Source: CAYNZV01 sp965217095 (GTDB lineage: Bacteria; Latescibacterota; UBA2968; UBA8231). Taken from it: a stretch of 64,000 bases of DNA. The stretch covers positions 3,348,001-3,412,000 of the forward strand of contig OZ244235.1 in NCBI GenBank assembly GCA_965217095.1, read 5' to 3'. This document shows, piece after piece, positions 48,506 to 57,320 of the stretch. The position numbers and the translations under genes are program-made. The notes under the pieces were generated by a model that saw nothing but the letters and a program-made list of their open reading frames with translations, was not told where the DNA came from and did not search any database. Position 1 is the first letter of the stretch. Each line of letters starts with the position of its first letter.

Positions 48506-48903
48506 TGAGACGGACGACTGCGATTTTTCTGTCGCTAAGTGCCGTGTTGATGCCTCCGGTGTTATCAGCCTCTCCGGGGTTGGACAAGGAGGTCACCATA
48601 ACCCTCATCCGCTGGACCGGCTTGTGAAGTCTCTCCGACCCGGCAAGTTTGCTGATCAAGGATGTTATCAAGGATTACGGCGAACAGGTTCGAATGGTGA
48701 CCGAGGACATGGGAGAATCGGACATCGCCAACCGTTACGGCGTCAAGAGTTACCCGGCCGTTTTCGTAAACGAAGCGTTGATCGCACAGCCTAAGGATTT
48801 CTATTTCTACAAGGCCGGTGGGGGTGAAGACACGGGCAAGTATACGCCGTGGGAGGAGCCGGGACGCCACGCTAAATTCCAGGAGGAGCTCCGGCGCAGA
48901 TGA
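48505..48903 (+). CDS. Thioredoxin-fold protein with an in-frame TGA at the active-site position (candidate selenoprotein or nonsense mutation)
   Basis: The frame from ATG 48505 has a signal peptide (MRRTTAIFLSLSAVLMPPVLSAS) and strand EVTITLIRWTGL; then TGA at 48625-48627 (codon 41) is followed in the same frame by helix SLSDPASLLIKDVIKDYGEQ, strand VRMVTEDM, and the cis-proline motif GVKSYPAVFVN (Pro84), down to 48903. Codon 41 lies at the strand-helix junction where thioredoxins carry the catalytic cysteine. A hairpin starts 13 nt after the TGA, with a G-containing apical loop 18 nt away, the general layout of bacterial SECIS elements. A loss-of-function substitution is the competing explanation. 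The next gene overlaps by ATGA. Confidence 0.6.
48641..48654 (+). other. Hairpin downstream of the in-frame TGA (possible SECIS apex)
   Basis: CGGCA (48641-48645), loop AGTT, TGCTG (48650-48654) forms five base pairs including one G-T. Eighteen nucleotides separate the TGA from the loop, and G is the second loop base. The outer stem is weak (a TCC/GGA pair beyond an internal loop), so the element is suggestive but not proof. Confidence 0.35.
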
Positions 48904-49373
48904 TCGAGATTGCGTTGAAGGGAGATCGTCTACCCGAAGGTGTAACGGTCGCGGACGATCAGCTAACTAAGATGCCCGAGTTTTCGGTGAAGAATTTGGA
49001 GGGCGAGACGGTCACGTCCAGCGATCTGAAAGGCAAGATCGCGATCGTCGAATTCTGGGCTACCTGGTGTCCCCCGTGCCGAGTGACCATGCAACGCCTG
49101 GGCGCATTGACGCAGCAGTATGGCGACGACGTGCAGGTCGTGGCCATCGCGGTCGAATCCAGGGAAGAAGACGTCAGGAAGTTTGTAAAAGAGCTGGACC
49201 ACCCAGTGCCCACGGTCCTGGGCACCGACGATCTGGTTGTGGCATTCGGGAATCTGGGTATGGTGCCGACGTTGTACATTTTCGACCGAAATGGCAAGAC
49301 CGCTGCGGTCTTCTACGGTGCCCCGGACGATCTTCACGACAAGATCAATGAGTCGGTGGCCGTGCTTCGTTAG
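48900..49373 (+). CDS. TlpA-like thiol-disulfide thioredoxin
   Basis: A 157-residue thioredoxin-fold protein with a VEFWATWCPPCRVT active site (CXXC), GTDDLVVAFGNLGMVPTLYIF (cis-Pro region) and a C-terminal helix. There is no signal peptide on its own. Its start overlaps the previous gene by ATGA; the 5' part reads EELRR|MIEIALKG across the frames as if once continuous, so the two may be a single double-thioredoxin protein separated by a one-base loss, or a translationally coupled pair. If fused, export would be supplied by the first gene. Its 3' end overlaps the convergent membrane gene by four bases. Confidence 0.8.
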   Translation: MIEIALKGDRLPEGVTVADDQLTKMPEFSVKNLEGETVTSSDLKGKIAIVEFWATWCPPCRVTMQRLGALTQQYGDDVQVVAIAVESREEDVRKFVKELDHPVPTVLGTDDLVVAFGNLGMVPTLYIFDRNGKTAAVFYGAPDDLHDKINESVAVLR

Positions 49374-49873
49374 TAAGTGAGATCGGCGGTGGCGAAATGG
49401 CGCTGCAGCCGGCGATAGAGGACGAAGTGTGTCGCCAGCGCGACGGCGACAACCGCCAAAATCTGGCCGGCTTGCGAAAAGTGCGGGGCCAACCCCGCCC
49501 AGTGCATGCTGACGTAGGCTATCAATGCTGCAAGGCCCACCTGGGACACGATCATCGCGGCTTTCTGCAACGTGACGCTACGGAGAGACAGCAATTGCGG
49601 CAGGTAACACACTGCGATTATCTGCACCAGAGGCGTTGTAGAGCGCGAATCTGGGTGTATGGTGCCGACGTTGTACATTTTCGACCGAAATAGATAGAGC
49701 GCCGCCAGGGGATAGATGACGGGCGGAACGACGGACCAGACCAGTGTTTTGCCAAGGGCCAGGGAACACAGAAGGATTGCCACATAGAATGCGATAAGGA
49801 TCAGAGAAACGTAACGCGCATTGGAGCGCGTACAGTACCAAAACCTGATCCGTGATTGCCGAAAGCGGGACAA
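49370..49873 (-). CDS. Small polytopic membrane protein of unknown function
   Basis: About 167 residues from a TTG at 49873, with four to five hydrophobic helices (YVSLILIAFYVAILLCSLAL, WSVVPPVIYPLAALYLF, LVQIIAVCYLPQLLSL, ILAVVAVALATHFVLY). Not recognised. Between the second and third helix sits a 15-residue segment (FRSKMYNVGTIHPDS) that is an inverted copy of part of the neighbouring TlpA gene, present only as a DNA duplication. The start is uncertain because no good ribosome site is visible. Convergent with the TlpA-like gene. Confidence 0.5.
   Translation of the reverse strand: MSRFRQSRIRFWYCTRSNARYVSLILIAFYVAILLCSLALGKTLVWSVVPPVIYPLAALYLFRSKMYNVGTIHPDSRSTTPLVQIIAVCYLPQLLSLRSVTLQKAAMIVSQVGLAALIAYVSMHWAGLAPHFSQAGQILAVVAVALATHFVLYRRLQRHFATADLTY
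49647..49691 (+). repeat. Duplicated segment of the TlpA gene inside the membrane-protein gene
   Basis: 49250-49292 (inside the TlpA-like gene) reappears here with two added bases: nine nt GAATCTGGG, then TG, then 34 identical nt beginning TATGGTGCCGACG. The copy is 45 nt, exactly 15 codons, so it extends the membrane protein in frame. It lies on the plus strand while that gene runs on the minus strand. Confidence 0.85.
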
Positions 49874-52169
49874 CGGATAGAGAAAATTGGGACGCAGGTC
49901 AGCGAGGCGGTCTCGGCTTGCTCAGCCTGCCCAACGACGGGGCCATCAAGAACCCTTGGTAGGCTCGTCCGGCCAATATCTGGCCAGAATTGCTTCTGCC
50001 TCGGCAACGTGCAACCCGCGGGTTATCATGGTTCGAAGATCGCCGGCTACCCCGCTCTTTTCTGCTTCAGCTACCCCGAAGTCTCGCAGAATCCGGCGAT
50101 AGGTCGTGAAGGCGTTCGCTGGCTGACCAGCTCCAAGATAAAGCCGGCTCAGCGTCAAATAGGTGTCAATTTGTTCGGAACCCAGGCGGTCAGCCATCTG
50201 AAAGGCCTGCAACGCACCTGCCCGGTCACCCTGCTCCAGTTCTAGCCCTCCCAGGTTGTGATAGAACAGTGCTTGATCGGGCTGTAGTCGAATAGCGTGT
50301 CTGTAGGCCTGTTCCGCATCGGTCAAGCGGCCCGAGGCTCGCAGGGCAGTTCCGTAGTCCACCTAAATACCTGGATTCCCCGGATCCAACTGAATGGCGC
50401 GTCCGAAGGAGGCAATCGCCTGATCGAGGCTGCCGCTCTTATGATAGATTAGACCTAGCTCGTAGTGTATCTCCGCCGTAGGCTTTATTTCCAGCGCTCG
50501 TTCCACAGCCTGAATTGCACCGCGCCTGTTCCCCGTCGCGTCGTACGCGTGGGCCAGTCTTTCGTAGGTCTTATACAGCCGCTCCAGGCCCAGTGTCGAC
50601 TTGGCGCCGCTGAGATAGCCGGAACTCAGCCGCTTGCTTGTACGCTTGGTCTGCCAGCTCTGGTTGCTGATTGCTTGCATAGATGTTTCCGGCGAGATAG
50701 TGATTGTTAAAACTGATCGGGTTGAACCTGAGACATTGTTGCAAAGCCGAGATCGCGCTTTCCGGCTCCCCTGCTCTGAAGTACGCATCACCAAGCTCGA
50801 GATACTTGGAGGGATCCCTTGGTCTGATTCTCGTATCCGAGAGGCGCCGATCCAGTTCAGAGGGACGACGATATTTTTCGAAGTCGATCAGGTGTTCGTA
50901 TTTACCCCAATTCATGCGCCATATCTCAAGCCATCGCTTTGGATCCCACAGGTCGCCCTGGGTGATGTGGCAGAGCTTGTCGTAGAAAACCGCCAGATTT
51001 TCGTCGGCAATCAGATTCTTGCCGTGAATGTGGGATTCGATGTAACCTTCCGGCATGATGCGGCTGAAATGGCCGGGCCCCCACTCCGGATCCTCTCGCG
51101 CCGGCAACCGCGCTAACAGTGGCTCCACCAAAGCGATAGCATCGATAGTGTGCATCTGCGGTCCCCCGTAGAAACAGGCATATCCAACGTTCATCCAGGT
51201 CGTTACAACGGTGATCTCCTCGCGTGTCACTGGCGCAACCAGGAATCCTTCAGCAGCACCGTAGCGTCCGCTCTTCTTGACGGTAATCGACCGCGAATTT
51301 CTGTTTGCTTCCCTGCCTCGAGCGGCGTACCAGTGGTCGGGGAATTCTTCTTCTCCAGCCCGTTCCAACGCCTTCAAGAGCCCCGCGTTCTGGTAGTAAA
51401 TTCCGCGCTCATCATTGACACCCCGCATTCCGTTTAGATCGTTGCGCCCTAGGCCATAGTCCGACCCACTGAGCAAGGGAGGATAGGGGCAGGCGAATCC
51501 TAGCAGGAGTACGGCTGTGAATGCAATACATCGGCGCCGTGTGGAATCGAGGCGGAGGTTGTAGGCAATGATGACCGTTGCGACAAAGAAGGGCGCGGCC
51601 AGAAACCGTCCACTCATAAAGTCCCCTCCAACCCTGACGACGTAGAGTAGATAGAGCAAAATTCCTAGCGCTGCGGGTATCTGCCACCTAGTTTTCATTA
51701 CCAAGGGCACGGCGATTCCAATGAGCGCCGTGACCAGGGTAAGGGGATCTCGCTGGATGGAATCGAGCAGGTAGTGGAGTCCCTGCACGGCCAACTCGAA
51801 GACCGGAATTCCCGTATTTAGTTTGGCGTAGGCGGTGTTTGGAAAGAGGAATCCGTAATAGAAGAGAGAGAACATCTCCCACAGAATCAGTGGCGTAAAT
51901 CCTGCCATAGAAAGGCAACATGCCTTCAGATTCCTCGTCTTCCATGCTGCGTACACCAGCGGTGGGGCAAAGAAGAGGATCGTATCCATCCTGTTGAGCG
52001 TGCCCAACGCTGCTAACAGGGACATCCAGAAGAGAGTTTTCTGATCGATGTTCCCACGCAGATAGATGGCCAGGAAGAGAACTAGGATCGCATGGGTGAG
52101 TGGATTCTCCAGTCCCGACGTTGAGAAGTCGATGAACGCCCGGGAAGAAAGAAGCAGGGCAACTCCTAG

Positions 52170-53804
52170 CCTGAATTATTCATAAAAATGCGGTGAGCCT
52201 CTGTACAACTGGTTGTTTTGCCCTACGTTAGGGTTACCCACAAACAACAACCAATCAAGAGGGCCACCGCAGATGGAAACTTCGCAGATCGCGCTATCGT
52301 TTGCAAACATCTCGGGCAAAAAGATCGAAGCTGATTTTGACGGTGGCATGACCACCAGTGATGGGGGCGCCCTGCTTCTGCGACCAGCGGAAGCCCGCAC
52401 CGGGATCGTCGACCGAATCGTGGCGGCGATGTCGGATCGTCGACATCAAAGCTATATCGACCATACGTATACTGACCTCATCCGGCAGCGCGTATTCCAG
52501 ATCGCCTGTGGCTACGAGGACGCCAATGACAGTGACGACCTGCGTTGCGATCCGGGTCTGAAAACCGCGTGCGACCGTTTGCCTCTGACGGGAGACGATT
52601 TGGCCAGTCAACCAACCATGTCTCGTTTGGAAAACAGTGTCAGCCGCTCGGATCTGTATCGCATCGGGCTCGCTTTGCTGGAAATATTCATCGAGTCTTA
52701 CGACCAGCCGCCCAAGAAGCTCACCATCGACATCGACGACACGGACGATCCGGCACACGGCGCCCAGCAACTCACGTTGTTCCATGCCTACTATGACGAG
52801 TATTGCTACCTTCCGGTCCATCTCTACGAAGGGGAGTCGGGCAAATTGATCACGACGCTGCTGCGACCCGGTCGTAGAATGCGAGGCCGAGAGGCGGCAG
52901 CCATCCTCAAACGCGTGTTGGATCATTTGATCATGGTGTGGCCGAAGACGAAGATCACCTTACGAGGCGACTCACACTTCAGCACCCCTGAGGTGCACGA
53001 CCTGTGCGACGGATACGGTATTGATTTCATTCTGGGACAGGCGATCAACAACAAGCTCAAGGCACTCGGCGAACCGCTGATGGAGCTGGTGGCGGCGCTG
53101 GCCGAGCAGAGCGATGAACCGGTGCGGCTTTTTGACCGCTTCGAGTATCAGGCCAAGAGCTGGCCCCGACCGCGCCAGATTATCTACAAGGCCGAGATCA
53201 CACAAGGCAAAGCCAACCCGCGCTTCGTGGTGACCAATATCCGCAACCGCTCTCCCGAGTTTCTGTATGAGGAGATCTACTGCGCTCGTGGGCGGTCGGA
53301 AGGCTTCATCAAGAATCACAAGACCTACCTGCAGTCCGACCGCACCTCCTGCCACCGCTTCTCGGCCAACCAATTTCGCCTCTTCCTGCACAGCGCGGCC
53401 TACGTGCTGCTGCACACGATCCAACAGATTGGCATGCGCGGCACCCAATGGACGACGTCCAACTTTAACACGATCCAACTCCGGGTGCTCAAAATCGGCG
53501 CCCGCGTGCGGGAGCAAGCCACCAAGGTCCGTTTTCACTTTCCGACGTCATACCCGCTCAAGGATCTGATGCGCACCGTCGTCCTCAACCTCGACACCTC
53601 ATGATGCTTTGCGATGTCCCACTACATCCACGCACACGATCCACCAAGGGACCCGACTGTCCCAATGACATCCAAAAGAGGCTCAGATCTCCCAGACAAC
53701 ACCTCGACGACCGACAGCACTCGATCAACCCGCTACCAAAACGTCCAGCCATTGACCAGCGCACCGAATTCGTTCGCTTGGTGCGGATTCATGAATTATT
53801 CAGG
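52170..53804 (+). mobile_element. IS1380-family insertion sequence, copy 2
   Basis: A 1635-bp element with CCTGAATTATTCAT at the left and ATGAATTATTCAGG at the right end. CTAG occurs on both sides (52166-52169 and 53805-53808), the same 4-bp duplication as copy 1. It carries an intact transposase and splits the glycosyltransferase-TPR gene. Copy 1 is inverted relative to it. Confidence 0.92.
52273..53604 (+). CDS. IS1380-family transposase
   Basis: A 443-residue protein when started at ATG 52273, with a GAGGGCC leader; an earlier ATG at 52213 adds 20 residues. Motifs are TSDGGALLLR, the catalytic IDIDDTDDPAHG, LRGDSHFSTPEVHDLCD and C-terminal LFLHSAAYVLLHTIQQIG, matching the IS1380 DDE transposases. 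It is the intact version of the broken gene in copy 1. About 200 bp of untranslated DNA separate the stop from the right end. Confidence 0.9.
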   Translation: METSQIALSFANISGKKIEADFDGGMTTSDGGALLLRPAEARTGIVDRIVAAMSDRRHQSYIDHTYTDLIRQRVFQIACGYEDANDSDDLRCDPGLKTACDRLPLTGDDLASQPTMSRLENSVSRSDLYRIGLALLEIFIESYDQPPKKLTIDIDDTDDPAHGAQQLTLFHAYYDEYCYLPVHLYEGESGKLITTLLRPGRRMRGREAAAILKRVLDHLIMVWPKTKITLRGDSHFSTPEVHDLCDGYGIDFILGQAINNKLKALGEPLMELVAALAEQSDEPVRLFDRFEYQAKSWPRPRQIIYKAEITQGKANPRFVVTNIRNRSPEFLYEEIYCARGRSEGFIKNHKTYLQSDRTSCHRFSANQFRLFLHSAAYVLLHTIQQIGMRGTQWTTSNFNTIQLRVLKIGARVREQATKVRFHFPTSYPLKDLMRTVVLNLDTS

Positions 53805-54153
53805 CTAGTAGTGCGGACCAGCGGGTCGCAGCAATCTGGTGGATCAGCAGTACGACGGCGAGAAGGGAAATTCCAACAGAAATCAATATGGCGGTATAGA
53901 ATATTTCGTGGCTGAAAAGATAGAAGAAAGAAACCAGGAACATCCACAGTGGATTTGTGAATCCCTGAACGCGTTCTGTTGTGTTCCAGGTTAGGCCGTA
54001 CCCATTGACGAAGTTGTCGACAGTTCGAAAGGTGATAAATGCATCCTCGGCTAACCAGGCCGTGCGGAGCAGTACAATGAGAAATACGATTGCTGCAGCC
54101 GCAGTGGGGAGGACGTCTCTTCTGCCAGTCAGGGGCAGCCAAAGTCGTTGCAT

Positions 54154-54653
54154 ATTGCAAAATTGGAGGGGCGTGCGAATAAAACTCGAATACTCAGGCG
54201 ATGAGGAACCTGTCAGCGGCTACGCCTACGCGCAGAGGCTTTATAATCGCGTCGGCCGCCAGGGATAGGTCATCTTGCTGTTATTCAGAGCTGACCAAAA
54301 CACCCCCAAAGACAGGGGCGACACAGTCCATCTCCACAAGGACAAACCCGGCATCAATCTACGAAGATGACTTCGGTAGTCCAACTCGTGGAAGCTTGGC
54401 CACCTCACGACCTACGTCAACGGCGAAGCCGTCGGCAAGCTCCGTGCCGGTACCCGTGCGGTAGTGGGCGCTGAGCCTGCCGCAAGAGTCCGGTACCGCT
54501 TGATCTGGGATCGAAAACTGGTCTGTTTTGGGGGGACGCCCTGCTTGACCCGTATACCGATAACGCGGATTATTTCACCTAACATGAAAAATTCCCGATG
54601 CTGTCGGCGTGTATCGTAGTTAGCTGTCGCATCAGTTTCCCACAGGACTGAGT
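54154..54653. other. Gene-poor region
   Basis: This 500-bp gap between the divergent glycosyltransferase and aminotransferase genes holds no gene I can support. A plus-strand frame around 54395-54470 reads LTTYVNGEAVGKLRAGT, reminiscent of a fragment of a laminin-G/glycosidase-type sandwich, but it is short and broken. The repeated motif at 54540-54584 lies in its right part. Confidence 0.45.
54540..54584 (+). repeat. Repeated ~43-nt motif, second occurrence
   Basis: GCTTGACCC, CGATAACGCGG, TTTCACC and AACATG in the same order as at 37877-37919, with small gaps. The shared element precedes an aminotransferase gene here and a membrane protein gene there, with no other similarity between the two regions. 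Confidence 0.45.
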
Positions 54654-55802
54654 ATGCCTGAAGCAAAGCCAGCATTGATCCATCGCGATCCAACCCACGA
54701 CTATCCCGTTATCGTCCGCGGTGAGGGCATTTATCTTTTTGATGACGCGGGCAAACGCTACATCGATGGCAGTGCGGGAGCGACGAACGTCATCTTGGGC
54801 CACGGCAGCCGTCGCATCGCCACCGCCATGGCAGAGCAGGCTGAGAAACTCGCTTATGTCTTTTCGGCGCAATTCGCCAATCCACCAGCGCTTGAGCTGG
54901 CCGCTCGAATCGCATCGATAACACCGGGCGACTTGAACCATGTGTACTTTGTCTCGGGCGGCTCGGAAGGGAACGAAAGCGCTCTCAAGATGGTCCGGCA
55001 GTATCATCATCAGCGCGGAAACTCCGACAAGCGGCAGGTCATTGCCCGCTGGCGCAGCTATCATGGCGCGACGCTCGGTGCGCTGTCGCTCACGGGCATT
55101 CCCTGGCTTCGGCAGGACTTTGATTCGTGGCTGCTGCCCTTCCCCCATATCGCCACCTGCTACCCCTATCGATGCGCCTTCGAGGGCTGCGAAGGCAAAT
55201 GCAATCTGGCATGTGCCGATGACCTGGAGAAGACGATCCTCGAAACTGGTCCGGAAAACGTCGCGGCGTTCATTGCGGAACCGGTAGGCATGGCTGGGGT
55301 AGCAGCTTCCGTGCCGCCACTCGACTACTACTCGCGCATCCGCGCAATATGCGACCGGTACGACGTCCTGTTTATCGTCGATGAGGTCATCAGCGGGTTT
55401 GGCAGAACCGGCAAGTTTTTCGCTATCGAGCACTGGGACGTCCTACCGGACATGATTGTCTTCGGGAAAGGGGCCAGTAGTGGTTACTGTCCTCTCGGTG
55501 GTGTGATTCTCAGAGACAAGATACGCGAGGCGCTGACGGAAACCGGCAAAGCCTTTCCTCACATATTCACGTACGTAAACAATCCCGTTGCCGCTCGTGC
55601 CGGACTCGAGGTGCTTGATATCATGGAAGAAGAAAACATGATCGCACACGTTGCTGAAATCGGCGACTACCTGTTTGAACGCGCTCAAGAGCTGACGAAA
55701 CATCCGATTGTTGGGGAAATGCGAGGAAAGGGACTACTGTTCGGTGTAGAGTTGGTCAAAGACCGGACAAGGATGCGATGTTTGAACATGAGCTCTTTGT
55801 GA
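54654..55802 (+). CDS. Class III aminotransferase, C-terminally truncated
   Basis: A 382-residue PLP-dependent aminotransferase with the expected cofactor region (SGGSEGNES, FIVDEVISGFGRTG, and the catalytic lysine in IVFGKGASSGYCPLGG). Family members run about 430-460 residues; this one stops after FGVELVKDRTRMRCLN, losing the C-terminal domain segment that completes the active-site pocket. ATG 54654 with a CACAGGACTGAGT leader. No IS scar is visible at the break, and a small membrane gene begins inside its last codons, so a deletion or recombination probably removed the end. Activity is doubtful. Confidence 0.75.
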   Translation: MPEAKPALIHRDPTHDYPVIVRGEGIYLFDDAGKRYIDGSAGATNVILGHGSRRIATAMAEQAEKLAYVFSAQFANPPALELAARIASITPGDLNHVYFVSGGSEGNESALKMVRQYHHQRGNSDKRQVIARWRSYHGATLGALSLTGIPWLRQDFDSWLLPFPHIATCYPYRCAFEGCEGKCNLACADDLEKTILETGPENVAAFIAEPVGMAGVAASVPPLDYYSRIRAICDRYDVLFIVDEVISGFGRTGKFFAIEHWDVLPDMIVFGKGASSGYCPLGGVILRDKIREALTETGKAFPHIFTYVNNPVAARAGLEVLDIMEEENMIAHVAEIGDYLFERAQELTKHPIVGEMRGKGLLFGVELVKDRTRMRCLNMSSL

Positions 55803-55948
55803 TCGGAGTTACTTTGTTTTCAATCGCAATTACGCTTAGCGGCATGGCGATGGTTGTGCAGCGACGAATGATATGGGGTGTAGGGTTGGTGTTTGGTCTG
55901 GTGGGGGTCTGCGTTATCGCTTTGGGTATCTTCAAGATGTTTTCATAG
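55778..55948 (+). CDS. Small membrane protein, 56 residues
   Basis: ATG 55778 (AGGA five bases upstream) encodes MFEHELFVIGVTLFSIAI and continues through two hydrophobic stretches (residues ~8-26 and ~32-52) to a TAG at 55946. It overlaps the aminotransferase end in another frame. Not recognised. It could be the last remnant of a longer gene brought next to the aminotransferase by deletion, or a genuine small membrane protein. Confidence 0.45.
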   Translation: MFEHELFVIGVTLFSIAITLSGMAMVVQRRMIWGVGLVFGLVGVCVIALGIFKMFS

Positions 55949-56089
55949 CCACGGAGGGGGTACTCGCTCCCCCTGGAGCACGTCGTGATCATTGGTTTGG
56001 CCGACGAGACAGCGTCGCTGAATTCAACGCCGTGCCGCAGACAATCGAAACCGTGATACTCTTGACCCCACCAGCGATAATCCGGTATT

Positions 56090-57220
56090 GGGGGTATCCA
56101 TTTAACCGGAGTGCGTCGCGACCCCCATCAGTGTTCGGCCGCCGACCGCCACGGCCGGTTTGCCCCTGGGCGTTCCAGGCTCGTGGGATGCCCTCGCCGT
56201 TTGGGCGGCTCGGGGGGCAGCTTCCTCGGCCGTCGGCTGGCAATGAGATCCTGGAAACGCATCGGCTCGTGGGCCACGGCCAGCTCGAGCACGCGATAAA
56301 ACACCATGCCGCGGCTGCGGGAGCGGCGGCGATTGAAGCGGAACACGAACTCGTTGAGGTAGTGGCTCATGTGGGTACTGTCGGCGGCCCCTTGATGCGT
56401 TCCCAGCAGCCACCGCTTGGCCAGTGAGACAACGCGGTGCACGGCGGGCAACAGCTTGTTGGGATCATCGCCCCGAGCGCGGGCCGCGCCCTGGCTGCGC
56501 CGATCGTGCTCGTAGCCGAGCTGAGCCAGTCCCTGATAAGCGGGCCACCCGTCGGTGATGATCGTCGAGCCCGGCTCGACGTGATCCATCACGAACGCGT
56601 GCAAGGTCTCGGCAGAGGCATCGGCCAGTGGCGACATGCGGCACCGCCCCAATCCTCTCGGCTCATGAACCTCAACTGCGATACCGGTCAGCACCTTCTT
56701 GCCCCTAGCGCGGCCACCGGCCAGCCCAGGCTCGGCGCCGCCGATGTAGGTCTCGTCCACCTGTACCGTCCCGCTCAGCAGATCCCGACCGGGACGTACC
56801 AACACCGACCGCAGGCGGTGCAGCATGGCCCAGGCAGTCTGGTAGGAGCTGATCTCCAGTACTCGCTTCAAGCTCAACGCCGAGATCCCGTCTTTACCGG
56901 TGGCGAACAGCCAGCAGGCGGTGTACCATATCGTCAAGGGTGTCCGCGTCCGATCGAAGATCGTACCGGCCGTCACCGAACTGCGTGTCGAACACGCCGG
57001 ACACATGAAGCGGCCATCGCCCAAGCGCCAACCGCCTTCGTGGCCGCAACTCGGACAGACGAAGCCGTCGGGCCACCGCAGCCATTCGAGGTAGTCCAGG
57101 CAGTCCGCATCGGTTCGAAACCAGGCTTGAAACTCGCCAACCGAGCCCGGGTAGTGCTTGCCAGCGCGAGGATACGCCATGCACTGAACATATGGTAACT
57201 CCGGTTAAATGGATACCCCC
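56090..57220 (-). mobile_element. IS1595-family (ISXO2-like) insertion sequence, copy C
   Basis: 1131 bp, inverted relative to copies A and B, with the same 23-bp terminal repeats. AATCCGGT occurs just outside both ends, a typical 8-bp target duplication. Transposase intact. It lies between genes; it does not interrupt one I can identify. Confidence 0.93.
56128..57180 (-). CDS. IS1595-family (ISXO2-like) transposase
   Basis: A 350-residue protein on the minus strand, identical to copies A and B, with the N-terminal zinc ribbon, Asp142/Asp210 and the terminal NEF motif. Intact, so all three copies can be active. It reads away from the outer-membrane protein gene downstream. The many long frames on the opposite strand here are mirror shadows. 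Confidence 0.93.
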   Translation of the reverse strand: MAYPRAGKHYPGSVGEFQAWFRTDADCLDYLEWLRWPDGFVCPSCGHEGGWRLGDGRFMCPACSTRSSVTAGTIFDRTRTPLTIWYTACWLFATGKDGISALSLKRVLEISSYQTAWAMLHRLRSVLVRPGRDLLSGTVQVDETYIGGAEPGLAGGRARGKKVLTGIAVEVHEPRGLGRCRMSPLADASAETLHAFVMDHVEPGSTIITDGWPAYQGLAQLGYEHDRRSQGAARARGDDPNKLLPAVHRVVSLAKRWLLGTHQGAADSTHMSHYLNEFVFRFNRRRSRSRGMVFYRVLELAVAHEPMRFQDLIASRRPRKLPPEPPKRRGHPTSLERPGANRPWRSAAEH

Positions 57221-57320
57221 AATCCGGTTTATTCACCGAGACATTTCAGCATCACCGTTCCAGTAGTGCAGCGGAAGATCTGGGCCTTACATCTGCTCCG
57301 TGTGAACCTTGGGAGGAACC

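Larger units (their letters stand above)
49946..54153 (-). pseudogene. Membrane glycosyltransferase with TPR tail, split by an IS1380 element and otherwise broken
   Basis: The gene runs from about 54153 to 49946. The N-terminal part (AEDAFITFRTVDNFVNGYG, ERVQGFTNPLWM) resembles polytopic GT-C-type arabinofuranosyl- or mannosyltransferases (AftB-like). An IS1380 element at 52170-53804 lies after ATRWSALL; removing it and one CTAG gives ALLGVALLLSSRAFIDF in frame. Many helices follow, then TPR units (KYLELGDAYFRAGEPESAI, AHAYDATGNRRGAIQAVERAL, AEQAYRHAIRLQPDQ). A frameshift near 50575-50640 and an in-frame TAG at about 50360 separate the TPR parts. It likely built envelope polysaccharide; now inactive unless some lesions are errors. 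Confidence 0.8.

Noticed and set aside
55949..56089. Possible terminator (AGGGGG...CCCCCT) after the small membrane gene
   Set aside because: The stem is only six pairs with no T-run.
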